A stretch of 64,000 nucleotides of DNA from positions 2,356,001-2,420,000 of the forward strand of contig NC_085921.1 in NCBI RefSeq assembly GCF_035222485.1, read 5' to 3'. Under the pieces are notes generated by a model, which searched no databases, was not told the DNA's origin, and was given only the letters and a program-made list of their open reading frames with translations. The DNA comes from Podospora pseudoanserina (lineage: Eukaryota > Ascomycota > Sordariomycetes > Sordariales > Podosporaceae). Below, piece by piece: positions 19,081-30,929 of the stretch. A program made the position numbers and the translations under genes. The stretch's first letter is position 1. The number at the start of each line of letters is the position of its first letter.

Positions 19081-21722
19081 GGCGGCGGTGTATTAGATGT
19101 CGAACCTTGGGGGAGCGTATGTGCGTGGTACGTGATGTGTGTTGAGCGATAATGGTACAGAACAAGGCAAGTGGAAGATAGCAAGCAGAAGAGCCACAGA
19201 CAACAAAGACTTGAAGACCCAAAATAAGAACGGACGAAGTTTGTCGGGCCCGAGCTGGAGATGTTTAAAGATGCAGGCAGGATGTGGCAGGAAGACTGGA
19301 CGAAGGCGACTGAAGAGGATGGAAATGGAGCTAAGCAGCTTCCCTAGCTTGTTGTGCCGCAAGCGCTAATAATTGACACCCCTGACGTCTGCCCCATCGG
19401 TTATTACCTTGGGTACCCTACCACTACCACCACCACCACCATCAAATCACCTTTTGCCTGACCGGCCCATGGCGATGTGCAACCCAACGGCACCTTTTGA
19501 TAATTCCTTCTTGCAGCCTGCAGCATGCGGCAGCTCTTGCGTCGAAGCAGCAGGGTCTGGTGCAGAGCAGCGGGGCTACCGCAGGTCTTCTTGTCGCGAT
19601 GATCTGTTTGGTTCTCCTTCCTGTGATGTTACGGCCCTCAAGAGAGTGGACATCAACCTTGGGCATTCTGTATGGCTTTTTCCAGCGTCTTTGGGTATCA
19701 AGAGACGTTGTAACCAAGAGCCCAGTGGGAGATCTCGCCTGCCAAGATTTGGACGTCAACACCGTTTTTGATGTTTCATTCGCGAGACACCTCATGGGTG
19801 GTGGCTTGCAGAGCGTCCCTTCTGCGCGTCTGCAGCATGCCGCCACTGGTGGCGTGAGTGCTATAACGACGATAACGTTGGCTACCGGGAAAGTTTTGTT
19901 TCTCAGTATAGTGTATGTCTGTAGCTGTCAGCGAGAACTCTTTGCATTCTTTCCTACCTCAGCCCTCCTTCTCTACCAAAACCTTCAACACCAACCCCTC
20001 CCAGTCCCAGCTCCCCTTCCCAGCCCAGCGGTATCGCTAACACTTTCTTTGCCTGCCGGGATCAAGAAAGCAAGCACTTGGCAGGCGCCCAGGGCTCCAC
20101 CATGGCGTTGGGCAAAGAGATCCAGTGGGGCCCCTTCACCATCAAAAAGCGGAGCCAATTGCATCATCAAATTCTCGCTCAATCCTACCCCGCGGCCAAA
20201 TGCCCCGCATTCCATCGCATCTCACCGCCAAGTGGTTGTGGTGTTTTTTATCAAACCAAACCTCCACTTGGGAACTCACCCCTCAGCCGCTTGGGCTGCA
20301 ATCTCTCTAATAACATACCATGAGCGATATCAGAAAGAAAGACTCACTTACATAGCATAGCTACCCAACTATCACCCTTCGGCTCGGCCGTATTCTGATG
20401 CTAGTTAGCCCCCTCGATCCATCCCACCCTCCACAGTTACAGCCAGCTCACACTCGCAGCTGCTCTCGAGTGAGGAACTCCACTCACCCGTATCTCTCTC
20501 CTCTCAGCCGGCCCACTAGAGATTTGGAAAGATGTCGAAACATCAGTCTAGACAGGCTCCAGTCACACGTGGGGGGAGGCAATGGCGATGGTGTTTTGCG
20601 GTTGAGCCCAAACGCTGGACGCGCGGTTTGTGGATGGATGGATGTGAGACGATGAACAATGACCCCTGAGCCCCTGAGCACAGGAGCGCCCTGATAGTGG
20701 AAACGTTTGTGAGGTTTTTTTGGGGTTGGGCAACTGCCTCCTGGATGAGAAGACCAGACTTGGTGGGCTGGATCTGCTCTGGAAGGTTGAGCAGTTCTGG
20801 AGGAGAAGACAGAGGTCGTAGGGTATTGTCTGGGTTGATGTGTGCGGTGCCCGACGAAGAGACCTGAATGCGTCTTTGATACATACTGGACCGGCACCGG
20901 CCCCACTTACCGGCGGACGACCAACCACGGACTCGGACCCGGCAGTCGGTTGGAACCCAAGAGAGTTTCGGCCGGTCGAGTCTTCTCACGGGCAGAACTA
21001 ACTCACCGACACTGATCTTCATAACCGGTGACTCTACGACTTGGTGATATCAACAGATCAGCCTTTCCGACCTTGCGTCACTGCAGCTACTGCCTCTCTG
21101 TCATCGTTTTCTCCACCGATCCGTCTCATGTGTCTGGTCACGCTAGTTTATGACACCGAGGCAGTCATTTGGCTGCACACGCAAGTCAACGATGATCTGC
21201 CATAAAGAGGTATTTGCTACCTGCCCAGATGCTGGACACCTCACTTCTGACTTTCTCACTTCATAATTCACCACTTGCCCCTGTCTGTTCCAAGTTACTC
21301 CATATTTCTCGCTCGCAAATTCCCCGGACCCCAGTTAACTGTTGTCTCACTTTTCCCACCGTCCTCACCACACTCATCCATGACCTACATCTTCAAGTGA
21401 CACAATTTCCGAACGCGGCTTGGTTTTTAGCCATATCCATTTTGCTCAACCGCTTCTCATCATCCAAGCTCACCACCTCTCACCAGTCCCTCACTCACTC
21501 CGACTTTCCTTACCATACTAAGCAAGCACGGCACCCCCCATTTCAACGTAACCAATCCCATGATAAGAAACCTACTTTATTGCCAAAAACCCCCCTGGAC
21601 CATTGCATCATAGTAACTGTAAATTTCATCATTATAACCTCAACAGGAACATTGCATTTTCCTCCTGAAAAAGCCTTCCCATACAAAATGATATCGTACA
21701 CATGCCCTCTCCCCCCTTAAAC
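19081..21722. other. Long intergenic region (2.6 kb)
   Basis: Glycogenin promoter side and CDF 3' flank. A 287-codon open frame at 19497-20360 has no coding character or recognisable domain. No tRNA, repeat family or transposon signature seen. Confidence 0.5.
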
Positions 21723-23165
21723 CTACATATCCTTCTTCAACCCATGCTCCGGCTTATGCGTAGTCTCATAATCAACATGCACATACGCCCGTTCCACATC
21801 CGGCAGCTCCTCCAGCTTCATCTGCAGCGCCTCCGCCACATCATGCGTCTCCCTCAAGCTCGCCTCGGCATCCATCACCACATCCACCTCCGCAATCAGC
21901 CTCGGCCCGCTGTGATATGCCCTCACGGTATCAATCTGCCTAATCAGCGGGCTATGCGTCACACACACATACGTGATCAGCTGCTGAACCTCCACACTAG
22001 CCACAACGCCCACCAACAGCAAAAATTCCGTAAAAGCAGTCCTAAGCCAGAGACCAGAGATGACGACCGACAAGAAAATCGCACCAGCCGGGTCCAACCA
22101 CCAGATCAGCTTGGAGCCGCCAACCGAAGTCAGGATGCCAAACCCGTTGACAAGAAGGTCGTTCCTGTGGTCTTGCCAGAGGATGCGCACTTGGGAGTAC
22201 TTGTCCTTGATGCCCCAGGTGTAGAGGAACAAGGTGAACTTTGTCGCAAAGGCCGCGCCGACGGCGATGATGGACGGGAGGTGGAAATCCTTAAGTTGGT
22301 CCTCCCCGTTATGCTCCGCCAAGTCCCTCGCGGCAAAAGAAATGATAATCATCGACACGGCCGTCATCAAAAAGCAAAAGACGATATTGCCCACCGTTTC
22401 CAGTCTTGCTCTCCCGGCAGGAAACCGGTTCGGGTCAACTCTCTTGACTGCCCTGTTGGTGAGAATAAGCGTGACGTTGCTCATTGGGTCGAAGATGGCG
22501 TCTGCCATGGTGGTGAATAGAGACAGCGACCCCGACGAGATGGCGGCGTAGAGTTGGAGGACGGTAAGAACCACGTTGGCAGCCAAAGAGCCCCAGACGG
22601 CGATCTGGAACTTGAGGTGATCTTCACCGTGCTCCTGTTTGGCTTCGGCGCGATGTTCCTCGACCGTCTTGAGCATTCGCTCGATCGTTTCGTTTTGCGC
22701 TTCATAAAACCCGCGGAGCTGGCGGGCTTGGGTGGCGTTGCGCCCAAAGGGCTTGATGTATCCAGAGAACTTGCTGCTTTGGTTGGAGCCCGAGCCGGAG
22801 CTGGACGGGGCGTCTCGCTTCCTGGACGTGTTCGCCTTGATCTCGGCAAGTTCGGACTCGGTCTTGTATCTTTGCGAAAGGCCGTAGGGGTCGTTGCCGG
22901 CGCCGACAAGGGGGAAGCGGCCTGCCCGTTGAGATTCTACCTCGACATCGTCAGGGCGGTGGGGATGGCGGGCGACGGTGGTGTCATCAGCGCCGTCGGT
23001 GGCTTCGATGGCGGTGCTGTTGGCGCCGTCTATAGTCATTCTGCTCATGGGAGCGGCGGGGGAGGTTGCGCGCGATCGGGACAGTCGGGGGGTGTTAGCC
23101 GTCTCGGACTGGGTCCTGAACGCGTGCGGGTGGAAGGAGATGCTAGCTGATAGATCCGGCTCCAT
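21723..23165 (-). CDS. Cation diffusion facilitator transporter, Mn-type
   Basis: 480-residue single-exon CDF-family metal/proton antiporter, probably in an internal membrane such as vacuole, Golgi or ER. About 180 cytosolic N-terminal residues are disordered. Six transmembrane helices follow from about residue 185 (FQIAVWGSLAANVVLTVLQL) with a cytosolic C-terminal domain (AYHSGPRLIAEVDVVMDAEA). The metal-site residues are DAIFD in TM2 (222-226) and DHRND in TM5 (332-336). The DxxxD pattern in both helices is that of manganese-type CDFs rather than the HxxxD of zinc-type members. The start ATG at 23165 gives MEPDLSASISFHP; no upstream in-frame Met is needed. Metal specificity is inferred from the motif only. 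Confidence 0.9.
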   Translation of the reverse strand: MEPDLSASISFHPHAFRTQSETANTPRLSRSRATSPAAPMSRMTIDGANSTAIEATDGADDTTVARHPHRPDDVEVESQRAGRFPLVGAGNDPYGLSQRYKTESELAEIKANTSRKRDAPSSSGSGSNQSSKFSGYIKPFGRNATQARQLRGFYEAQNETIERMLKTVEEHRAEAKQEHGEDHLKFQIAVWGSLAANVVLTVLQLYAAISSGSLSLFTTMADAIFDPMSNVTLILTNRAVKRVDPNRFPAGRARLETVGNIVFCFLMTAVSMIIISFAARDLAEHNGEDQLKDFHLPSIIAVGAAFATKFTLFLYTWGIKDKYSQVRILWQDHRNDLLVNGFGILTSVGGSKLIWWLDPAGAIFLSVVISGLWLRTAFTEFLLLVGVVASVEVQQLITYVCVTHSPLIRQIDTVRAYHSGPRLIAEVDVVMDAEASLRETHDVAEALQMKLEELPDVERAYVHVDYETTHKPEHGLKKDM

Positions 23166-24453
23166 TGCGCCCTGTTTGACGAAATATCGATTCCCGGTGT
23201 CAAAGTTGGAAAAAGCTCGATGGAAAAAGCTGCGGTATTTCCTTCCTGATGTAGAGATGAGGGGCCGGGGTCGCAGATGGTAGGTTCCACTCGCGATGTG
23301 TCAACGGATGGGTATCGCGATGATCTGATAAGATGAACGCGTGGAGAAACTGTCGTGGGCCGAGTTCAAAGAGATGGGATGAACTTCCCCAACCTTTTTC
23401 GATGGCTAAAGGGAAAGGGAAAGAGAGAGAGAGAGACAGACAGACAGAACTGGGGATGTCGCAGACAGACGGTCTTGTATCAGGGGGGGCGTGTTGTTAG
23501 AACCGTGCGAACCCCTACCTCAGCTCGAAACGTGTTTAGCAAGATGGGGTTTGGGTCTGGACTCCAGCTTCTCGGATGGTTGATCCTGCCCGCACGGTGT
23601 CCACCGTGCAGATGTGATTTGGCAAAGGCCGTCGACAGCTGCTGCAAACGAAATGGGCGATGCGACGCTTGCGTCGGGCGCGCTGCGGGATGATGGCCGG
23701 GGGAATAGGAAAAAGAACTCCGCTGTCGGTGCCGGCGGGGAGCTTCCTCCAACGACTGTCCGGGGTCATTCATTGTGATGAGTGAGCGTCAAGGCTAACA
23801 AGTGCTGTGAGGCGCATCAAACGCGGGGGAGCGGTTGAAAGTATCATATTTTTGTTTTTGGGAAATTTCTCTTCCATATCTTCATCCAGGTGACGATAAA
23901 GTCGATGTTGAGGCTGAACAGCACCCGGTGATGGACGACATGGTTCGATCGTTTCGATTGACCATGGGTGTTTCTTCAGTGGGTTTAAGAGGCAACAGCG
24001 GGGTCGGTGAACGGTGTTGATGAGGGGCCGATGTCTTCATTCGCAGCTTGGTGAGGAGGCCTCTTGAAATCGTCGAGATGGCATTCAAATCGAAGCTCAG
24101 ATGTCAAGCAATTCCTTGCGGAGGGCGTCTCCCACTTATAAACCATTCATGCACATGGTTTTGCGGGGCCCCAGACATGAGTCGGGACAGCTCGGAAGCA
24201 ACAGGGCACTTCGCGGGTGACTGCCGAAGCCATCCCCCGACATGCCAAGACCCATTACTCACTGTGTGTCCGGGTGTACACTCGGGCAACCCTCTGTAGA
24301 ACATCACTTATCATTACGAGGTAGGAATATCCAGAAAATACAAGAGACATATGCTCGTGACCTGACGCAGTCCCGCGCTTAAACCAACCTCTCCCGGCAG
24401 GACTACTCAAACCCATCACCACATCATTCAACTTCATTACCCCAATCTGATCG
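23166..24453. other. Intergenic (1.3 kb)
   Basis: CDF promoter plus 3' flank of the hydrolase. No gene seen. Confidence 0.5.
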
Positions 24454-25517
24454 TCAAAGCTTGGCCTCCGTCTTCTGGCTCCCCTCCGCCTCAGCGGGCA
24501 CCACAGCCTCGTGTGTCTGCTGAGCCTTCGGTGTCTCCCCAGCCTTCTTCAACACCTCCTCCCCTCCCCCAGCCCGTTCCAATATCCAACCAGCAACATC
24601 CTCAAAAAACTCGCCACTACACTCCCCATCACAATGCAGCTGATGATACCACCCCTCATACGCCCTCAGCGTCCTATCCTTCACCCCACCCGCACACCCC
24701 TCAAACCACTGCTTCGTAGCCTCAAACCAGGTCGTCTTATCCGCCGTCCCATGCCCAACCCACAAGCTCTTCACCACCCCCTCCTTCTCCAGCTTCGTCC
24801 TCCCCTGCTGCAAATCATTCGTCCTGTCCAACAACCCGGCAAAACCCTCCAGCGTGCCCGTATCATGCATCAGCTCATCCTCCTTGATACTCACTTGCAC
24901 ATGTTGATCCCTCGTCAGATGCTCGACAGCAATCTTGTGCGCAAGCTGAAAGTGCGGCATCAACATCCCCGCCAGTCTTCCAACGGTAATCTTCAACCGA
25001 GACGGTCTTTCCTCTGGCGAGAACCCGATAAACGGTGCTTCAAGGAGGAGACCCCGAACCTTCTCCACCAAGGACTCATACTTTGGGTCAGCAGCAAAGG
25101 TGAGAACTTGTCCTCCACCCATGCTGTGTCCCATTACGAAGACCGGTTCTTGGCTCCCGGGTGTGCCGAGAAGATGGGGCTGTGAGAGGAAGGCAGCAAT
25201 GTCTGAGAGAACTTGCGCTGTTGGGCCCGTGAGACCCCTTTCGGCAGGTTTCTTGACTGACCGGCCCCATCCTCGCTGGTCAAAGCCATACACAGCGATT
25301 CCTTTGGAGGCGAGGTGGGAGAAGAAGGCTGGGTAGCGGTTGATGTGGTCTGAGAAGCCGTGGATGAAGACTAGCCTGGCTTTGATGGGTCCATCGGGCT
25401 ATGAGGTGGTTAGCGAGGGAGTAATGCGAGTAGGAGAAGGGAACAACGGACAAGCCATGACTTGGTGTAGAGCTCTGCTCCCGAGACGGTAAAGGTGCCT
25501 TCTTGTTCGAGGACCAT
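24454..25517 (-). CDS. Alpha/beta hydrolase, monoacylglycerol-lipase-like
   Basis: Serine hydrolase of the monoglyceride lipase/Yju3 group, expected to split monoacylglycerols or other esters in the cytosol or on lipid droplets. Exons 25517-25452 and 25398-24454 (53-nt intron, GTCCGT..CTCATAG) give 336 residues. Motifs: oxyanion-hole LVFIHGFSDH (31-40), nucleophile elbow GHSMGG with Ser114, acid region VGHGTADKTT, and histidine region YEGWYHQLHCD. The start MVLEQEGTFTVSGAELYTKS matches the family N-terminus, where a beta strand precedes the HGF motif. A low-complexity Ala/Glu tail follows the last catalytic element. Substrate is inferred from family resemblance. Confidence 0.85.
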
Positions 25518-26109
25518 TGTGAAGTTGTTTGATTGACTAGGTAACAACAATGGTGGATGTGATCCGAGATTAAATGGGAATGAAATAACAAGAACAAAAT
25601 CAAAAGAAGGCTGGGACTAGAGAGGCATGATGGACGACACGACAAGACATGATGACATTGGTCGCTTTGTCGGAGGGCATTCCATGTGGGGCTGGGCTGG
25701 GGCTTGGGGCGCAGATCATCCCTCGTTCACGTGCCAATTATTCAACCTCAACCCTTCGACTTCAAGAGTTGCTCTTTCCCTGACTGCCCTGCCTCAGCTC
25801 CTTCCTGCAGATGCCCGAGCAGGCAACAGCTGACCACCTCAATTTAGGCGGAAGGCACTTACTTGACTCTCGGCTTCTTCTTCGGACGATGCCTGATTTT
25901 CACCATGCAACTTTTCAATGCTTACATTCTTCAATCCGATACAAAACCATCTTTGGAATCATATTCAGCGCCATGTAGTTCGCGTTGGTGGGCGATGACG
26001 GCCAACAGCCGTTCACACGAGTATATCGACCACGATCTCATGGATAACTCAACTACCTAGTATTCCTATTGGTACCGAACCAAGTCTCGAGTTCCACCGC
26101 CACCCCCAA
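25518..26109. other. Intergenic
   Basis: Hydrolase promoter and 3' flank of the Cys-rich locus. No gene seen. Confidence 0.5.
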
Positions 26110-27073
26110 TTATTCGAAAAGCCTTGGCTTTCCCTGACCAGAGCACGCAAAGTTGGCCTGCTTCAAGGCCAGATTGCACTCGCTGGCTTGGAGGGTGTGG
26201 TTGGCCATCAGGTTTGTCTTGTCGCACTCATGCCTATCTGGGTGGTCTGTCCAGTTCCGCGCGCTGATCCAGGTTGGGACTCGGTGTTCTGGATAGTCGT
26301 CCTGGGGAGTGGCTACTAAGAAGAGATCAGATATACGCACTTCGTCGTCCTTGTTTGCGTATTTATTACCAAAGTACTCAATGGCTGATTCCACGGAACC
26401 GGGAGTGTAGTAGTTATTATCCGGAGCGTCTGGACCAGTCCTCCGTGCGCCCGGTGACTTGAGAGGACAGGAGGCGTTGGCGAGCTGGGCAATTGTGTCG
26501 AGATCGAAGTAAAAGTCATGATCGTCTAACGTAGCCAATACCGGGGTTTAAACTTCTATATCGGTGGTATTAGAAAGATTGGGCTCGGGTTCGAGAAACT
26601 AGTAGGGGTACTTTTTATTCCTGAGCTTGTCGGAACCGGGTATCTTGATGCCCTTTGCAAAGGAAGGTATCGAGAGTGCCTACATCGAGGGAACTGTCGC
26701 AGGTATCGCATAATAAGGGGTGCGGCCGTTCCTCTTTACTTCCATCGTTCAAGTCCACTTCTGAGACTAGGCAGGGAGGCCAGGCGCATGGGCAATTTTC
26801 GAGACTATTGTCTACGAGGCACGTTCCCTGGAGATTTTTATCCTCGCCCATTCCCATACAAGCCTCACCTTCGCAAAAGACGTCTTCGACTTTGAGGCAC
26901 ATGTCGCAAGGGCAGTTGATGATGGGCTCCTTGGTGCAAAGGCCGAGGTAATTGCCTTCGCAGTCGGGCTCAGGGCATTTGGGCTTGTCATCGGGACAAT
27001 CGTCGTCATCCGAGTTAGTCTCAGTATAAATACACCAGATATCTCTTCCCACAGCATCATCATCTCTCCGCAT
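26110..27073 (-). CDS. Cys-rich protein of unknown family, incomplete or poorly resolved
   Basis: Two open blocks on the minus strand, about 27073-26615 and 26538-26110. The first is acidic and Cys-rich, with two copies of a pattern C-x3-C-x(10-16)-C ending in NCPC (CPEPDCEGNYLGLC..NCPC and CEGEACMGMG..NCPC), followed by LLCDTCDSSLD. The second contains DFYFDLDTIAQLANASCP and NWTDHPDRHECDKTNLM. Cys spacing and sequons suggest an extracellular protein, but no signal peptide is visible at the upstream end. A clean exon junction between the blocks was not found. It may be the 3' end of a gene whose 5' part is lost, or a degenerate copy. No family recognised. Confidence 0.4.
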
Positions 27074-27234
27074 TACTCGCCATCAACAAGAGACAGCAAT
27101 TTGGGCCTTCCTCTTCCTCTGGGCCTTGGGTCTTGCCTGTCTCGCAACCGCGCTACCCCCCAGCGAGTACCTTTACTGGATAACTTCAGAATGCTACGAT
27201 CCGGATCCAGACTTCGCGAAGTACCCCGAAGAGG

Positions 27235-27266
27235 CCTTCTACATACATGGCCTTCTACATACATGG
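27235..27266 (+). repeat. Exact 16-bp tandem duplication
   Basis: CCTTCTACATACATGG occurs twice in direct succession (27235-27250 and 27251-27266). Confidence 0.95.
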
Positions 27267-27654
27267 CCCGCAGTGCAGCTGAACGGCTGGCCGATCCCAC
27301 CCACACTGACTTCCACAACATATTCTGGGCTATTTTCAAGACCGAGGTCTCCGATCAGAGGCGGTACCACTACCCGCAGCTTTTCGAGGCCGTCTATGGT
27401 GAAACGAAAATGGCAGCAAGCGCCATCGTTATGGAAAACCTAAACAGTTTGGGCAATGAATAGGAGAACACCATCAACCGCAACCAAGCCAAAGTGCACA
27501 TCTGTACGGACGAATCCATCCCCCTTTTCACTTTGGTCTTTCTAATACATATGGCTCTGTTAACACTATTAGACCGCGACGACCAGGACCGTTACGAGGA
27601 CACACGAGACCCGTGCAATATGTGGTATGTTTTTTTTCTAACCTTACCAACCAT

Positions 27655-27758
27655 CCTTCCATCCTTCCATCCTTCCATCCTTCCATCCTTCCATCCTTCC
27701 ATCCTTCCATCCTTCCATCCTTCCATCCTTCCATCCTTCCATCCTTCCATCCTTCCCA
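27655..27758 (+). repeat. 8-bp satellite (CCATCCTT)n
   Basis: About 13 nearly perfect copies of CCATCCTT, probably inside an intron of the 27.1-28.3 kb gene (GTATGT upstream, CCACTGGCCAG downstream). Confidence 0.92.
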
Positions 27759-28519
27759 TCTTTCTAACCACTGGCCAGATATATCAAAATCAACAGGGAT
27801 GCCGTCCTGCCCGTCTTTGCCCTGCTTCACAAGTGGATGCATGCGTTTAGGTATCTTAGCATTGATTATCCCCATCCTGACAATGAGCACACGGCGGGTT
27901 GGCAGAATGCCATGAGGCTGGATACGCAGTCGGCTTTGAGGAATGCGGAGTCGTATGTTATGTTGAGTGGGTTGAGTTGGGGGGGGGGAATCTGACCGTT
28001 TGCTGACTTGTGAATACTCAGCATTATTAGGACTCAGGGCTTCACTCGCGCTGATCTGACGCCTTCGCTTGGTGGGATCGCTGCTGCTGGGGGTGGGCGC
28101 GCGGGCTACACTCTTGACTGGGCGTGGGCGCAGCGGCTGAACGATCAGAGGTGCCAGGCGAAGGTTCCGGATGTTGTGGAGGAGGGCGGTGTTTGGACGA
28201 ACCCAGTGATGACGGGGGAGTTGTCGGTTTATTGTGATATCACGGGGACGAGGCGGACGAGGGGTTAAGAGTAGGGGGGCTCAAAGACATGTGGGTTTCA
28301 AGCGTACCTTGCGTTGCCCAGGGTTTCCTGTGGTTTTTCTTTTGATTTTTTAAGAGATATGGTTCGGGAGCATTGATAGGAGCAAGCAAAGCTTCTGATA
28401 GATGGCCCATCTCACGCCGCACGGTGAGTAATGGAGAGCGAGGTTGTGATGCTGGTTTGAATTGTGTGTTTTTCTGGCGTTGACAAATCTGTACCTCTAC
28501 CTACTTGACACACCTATTC

Positions 28520-29252
28520 TTAAAGCCATTTCATCCTCCTCAACTCCAACTCCTTGGCCAACCTCTCCTTTGACCCTTCCTTTTCCCTCGTGGTAACACT
28601 CAATCCTTTGTTCTCCGCTTGAGATTTATACCCCCCTTTTCCCTCCCTCCTCCCCTTCCCCTCAGTTGTTCCCCCCCCAACCCCAAAAGCCGGCGTTGGT
28701 TTTAGTTGAGTAGGCGTCTCGACGTCATCTAGTTGATTCCACTTATCATCATCATCATCACCATCGTCTGTGTCCTCACTTCTCCTGCCAGTCGAATATT
28801 TCGACGAACTCCAGCTCTTTTGCTTTATGGCAACCTTCTCGGGGCCCTTGGTGGTGACGTCGGTGTCGTAAGCACCTTTTTCACCACCATCACCACCACC
28901 GTAGTGGTCGTAGATATCGTCGAGGTAATCACCCTGCCCGTCAGATTGTGTGCTGGACTGTTGCTGGACCCCAAACCGGGATTGCAGAGGCGGTTGGGAA
29001 GGATAACTGTGTTGAGACTGGGAGCGTCTCCGAGAAGAAGACTTTTTAGGCGGGGAAGGGGGTTTGGAGTAGGAGTATGGATAAAAAAGGGAGCGTTCAA
29101 AGGGAGGGATCCAATCTAACGAGGGTGCGGTTGATTGGGGGAGGGAGGAGGATAAGGCTGAGGCGATGTGGGAAGGCGGGTATTGTTGCGGAGGTTGGTG
29201 GGTGGTGGAGAATTTGGATACGAGGGATGGCTTGGTAGGGGGTTGTTGTTGC

Positions 29253-29283
<31 letters not shown>

Positions 29284-30622
29284 GGGGGTTGTTTAACGAG
29301 GCAGGGGCTCGGAGGGGAGCTGATCTCGGGGGTTGGGAAGGGGGTGGTGCTGGGCGGAGGGGGAGGGTTATCTGCGGTGGGGGGGCGGGAGCTGGGGAGT
29401 GGCTTTTGGGGGTTGATGCTCTTGATGAGTCGGAGGAGTAATCCCGATTTAGGTGGTCGAAGCGGGGGTGTTGGTGGATGTGGACTGGGGGTGGGATACG
29501 TTTTCTGTCTCGTTCGTGGCTGGAGGGTTTGTGTGGCCAGGTCGGGTCCGCTGGGGAGGACGTCCTCACTCCTCGTCTGGATGTCCCTGTTGGCGGCGGC
29601 GGGGGGGTTCTATATCGTCGACTCCCTACAGAGGCTATTGACTCTGGTAGGGTAGCCAGTGCTTCTGGGATGTTAGTTCCTGAGCGTTTCTGCTGGCTGG
29701 GCGAGGAACCTGGACTATCTGGCGATGACTTCAACGGGCGGCGCCCGAGAAGCTGTCTGCCGATGACACCAAATATCGACGGCGAGGCGGGCCTCCTATC
29801 CTTCAGCTTGGGCGGCGCCATCCAACTCCCTTCAAAGGTAGTCAACCCTTTTCCGCAGGGTGGGTTCGGGCAGGTCAGGTAAGTCCTGTTACCAAGCTGA
29901 CATCTGCAATACGGGCACTGGCCCCGACGCACAGCTTCCGTGGTCTGGATTTTGCATCCTCTAGGCAAGGAATGTGTTGCCGCTGCTGGTACCCGAGGAG
30001 GCTCGGCCTTTTCCCTTCCCCTTCCGCGCGAGATATCTCTTTCCACCACGCCCTCTTTCACCGATGGCGGAGTGACCTGCTGCAAATACCTCTGCCTCTC
30101 CTTGCTCTTGTTCGGCACCAGCGGACGAGGGACAGGTGGTTCCAAATACATCTTGTCGTTATGTTCACTGACACTCCTCCGAGCACCCCGTGAGCCTTCT
30201 TGAAACGAGTCAACGTGCACCTCCTGACTCAACCCACTCGGAGTATAGATGTGCGAATGTCCTCGTGCGTGAGGTTCGTGATGCTGAGACTGCTGAAACC
30301 GGCCCGGGTGACCTCCAGTGTAGTCAGGAGTTTTCCAGTACGACCTCGCCGGCCTGGCCTTTTCTTCTTCCCCTTCGCTATCACTATCCTCTTTGACGGC
30401 CTTGTGCCAGCTCGAGATCGTGTCGCCGCACTCCTCCTCCGACGGCGCTTCAACAGGCGTGATGATCCTGTGTGGGCGGTCCGGCGCGTGTACCATGCGA
30501 AACTGTTCAGCTTCTCCTTTGTCCTCAATCCCTTTGGAACGCAACCGGCTCAAGTCGCGAAGCTTTTGAGAAAGGCCGATCGGTCGAGGGCTCGGTGGTT
30601 CGTTGGGCATTACGACAACCAT
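28520..30622 (-). CDS. Unknown 700-residue protein with a zinc-ribbon-like motif and polyQ tract
   Basis: Single uninterrupted frame. The start could be Met1 (MVVVMPNEPPSPRPIG) or Met5. Near residues 230-255 is a compact Cys cluster, GQCPYCRCQLGNRTYLTCPN followed by PPCGKG, which looks like a zinc ribbon. The rest is disordered: Pro/Ser-rich segments, a run of about 14 Gln (polyQ, CAA/CAG codons near 29,240-29,285), an acidic DDGDDDDDKW block and a basic amphipathic C-terminus ending KELELRRMKWL. The N-terminal IGLSQKLRDLSRLRSKG may be a short helix. No family recognised. The zinc motif and disorder suggest a nuclear or scaffold role, but that is inference. Confidence 0.7.
29240..29285. repeat. 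(TTG)n microsatellite coding polyQ on the minus strand
   Basis: GTTGTTGTTGCTGTTGTTG-type run of about 14 units within the zinc-ribbon gene. Confidence 0.9.
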
Positions 30623-30929
30623 TCAGGGGTGAACACATATGAGTTGAAAGATCTCAGTTCCAGGTTGACGTCCGAGCATTTTAATCAAGTTCATGCAGTG
30701 GCGGAGCTGAACTCGAGATGTTCCTAGATTCTCTTTATAGCAGCCATGATACCAAGTACAGTTTTCTTTGTGCAAAGCCTCGACTCGTGATTGTCCCCCC
30801 TTTTACTTCAGATAAAAAACAAAGAACTCCCGCTTTTGCCATGCTGCGTACGCAACTCCATTTGCGTCATGCTACCTCCGGGCCCGTCATGTTGCTCCAT
30901 CCCGACAAGTCCGAAGACAATGCTATCGT
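30623..30929. other. Short intergenic region
   Basis: About 300 bp between two minus-strand genes. No gene seen. Confidence 0.5.

Larger units (their letters stand above)
27100..28268 (+). pseudogene. Unknown gene, head-to-head with the Cys-rich locus, probably damaged in its 5' half
   Basis: Conserved-looking peptides appear in order: PPSEYLYWITSECYDPDPDF, FHNIFWAIFKTEVSDQRRYH, AVLPVFALLHKWMHAFRYLS, GFTRADLTPSLGGIAAAGG and a C-terminus TGELSVYCDITG, with stop at 28266-28268. The 3' half has a normal intron (GTATGT near 27953 to CTCAG near 28020) and good coding frames. A second probable intron (about 27624-27777) holds the CCATCCTT satellite. The 5' half does not resolve into a single frame, lacks a convincing ATG, and includes a 16-bp tandem duplication. 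A hydrophobic stretch (FLFLWALGLACLATALP) resembles a signal peptide. The family is not recognised; it could be a secreted protein. Confidence 0.4.

Noticed and set aside
19497-20360. 287-residue open frame in the glycogenin upstream region
   Set aside because: No recognisable domain, mixed codon use and no neighbouring splice signals or conserved peptides.
21702-22520. 272-residue open frame antisense to the CDF transporter
   Set aside because: Shadow of the CDF coding strand with no domain of its own.
24511-25185. 224-residue open frame antisense to the hydrolase
   Set aside because: Complement of G-rich coding sequence; repetitive Pro/Leu/His composition.
27655-27758. CRISPR-like array
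   Set aside because: Unit is 8 bp with no spacers; a simple satellite.
26110-28268. Retroelement or DNA transposon at the degenerate locus
   Set aside because: No reverse transcriptase, transposase, terminal repeats or target-site duplications seen; normal splice sites remain.
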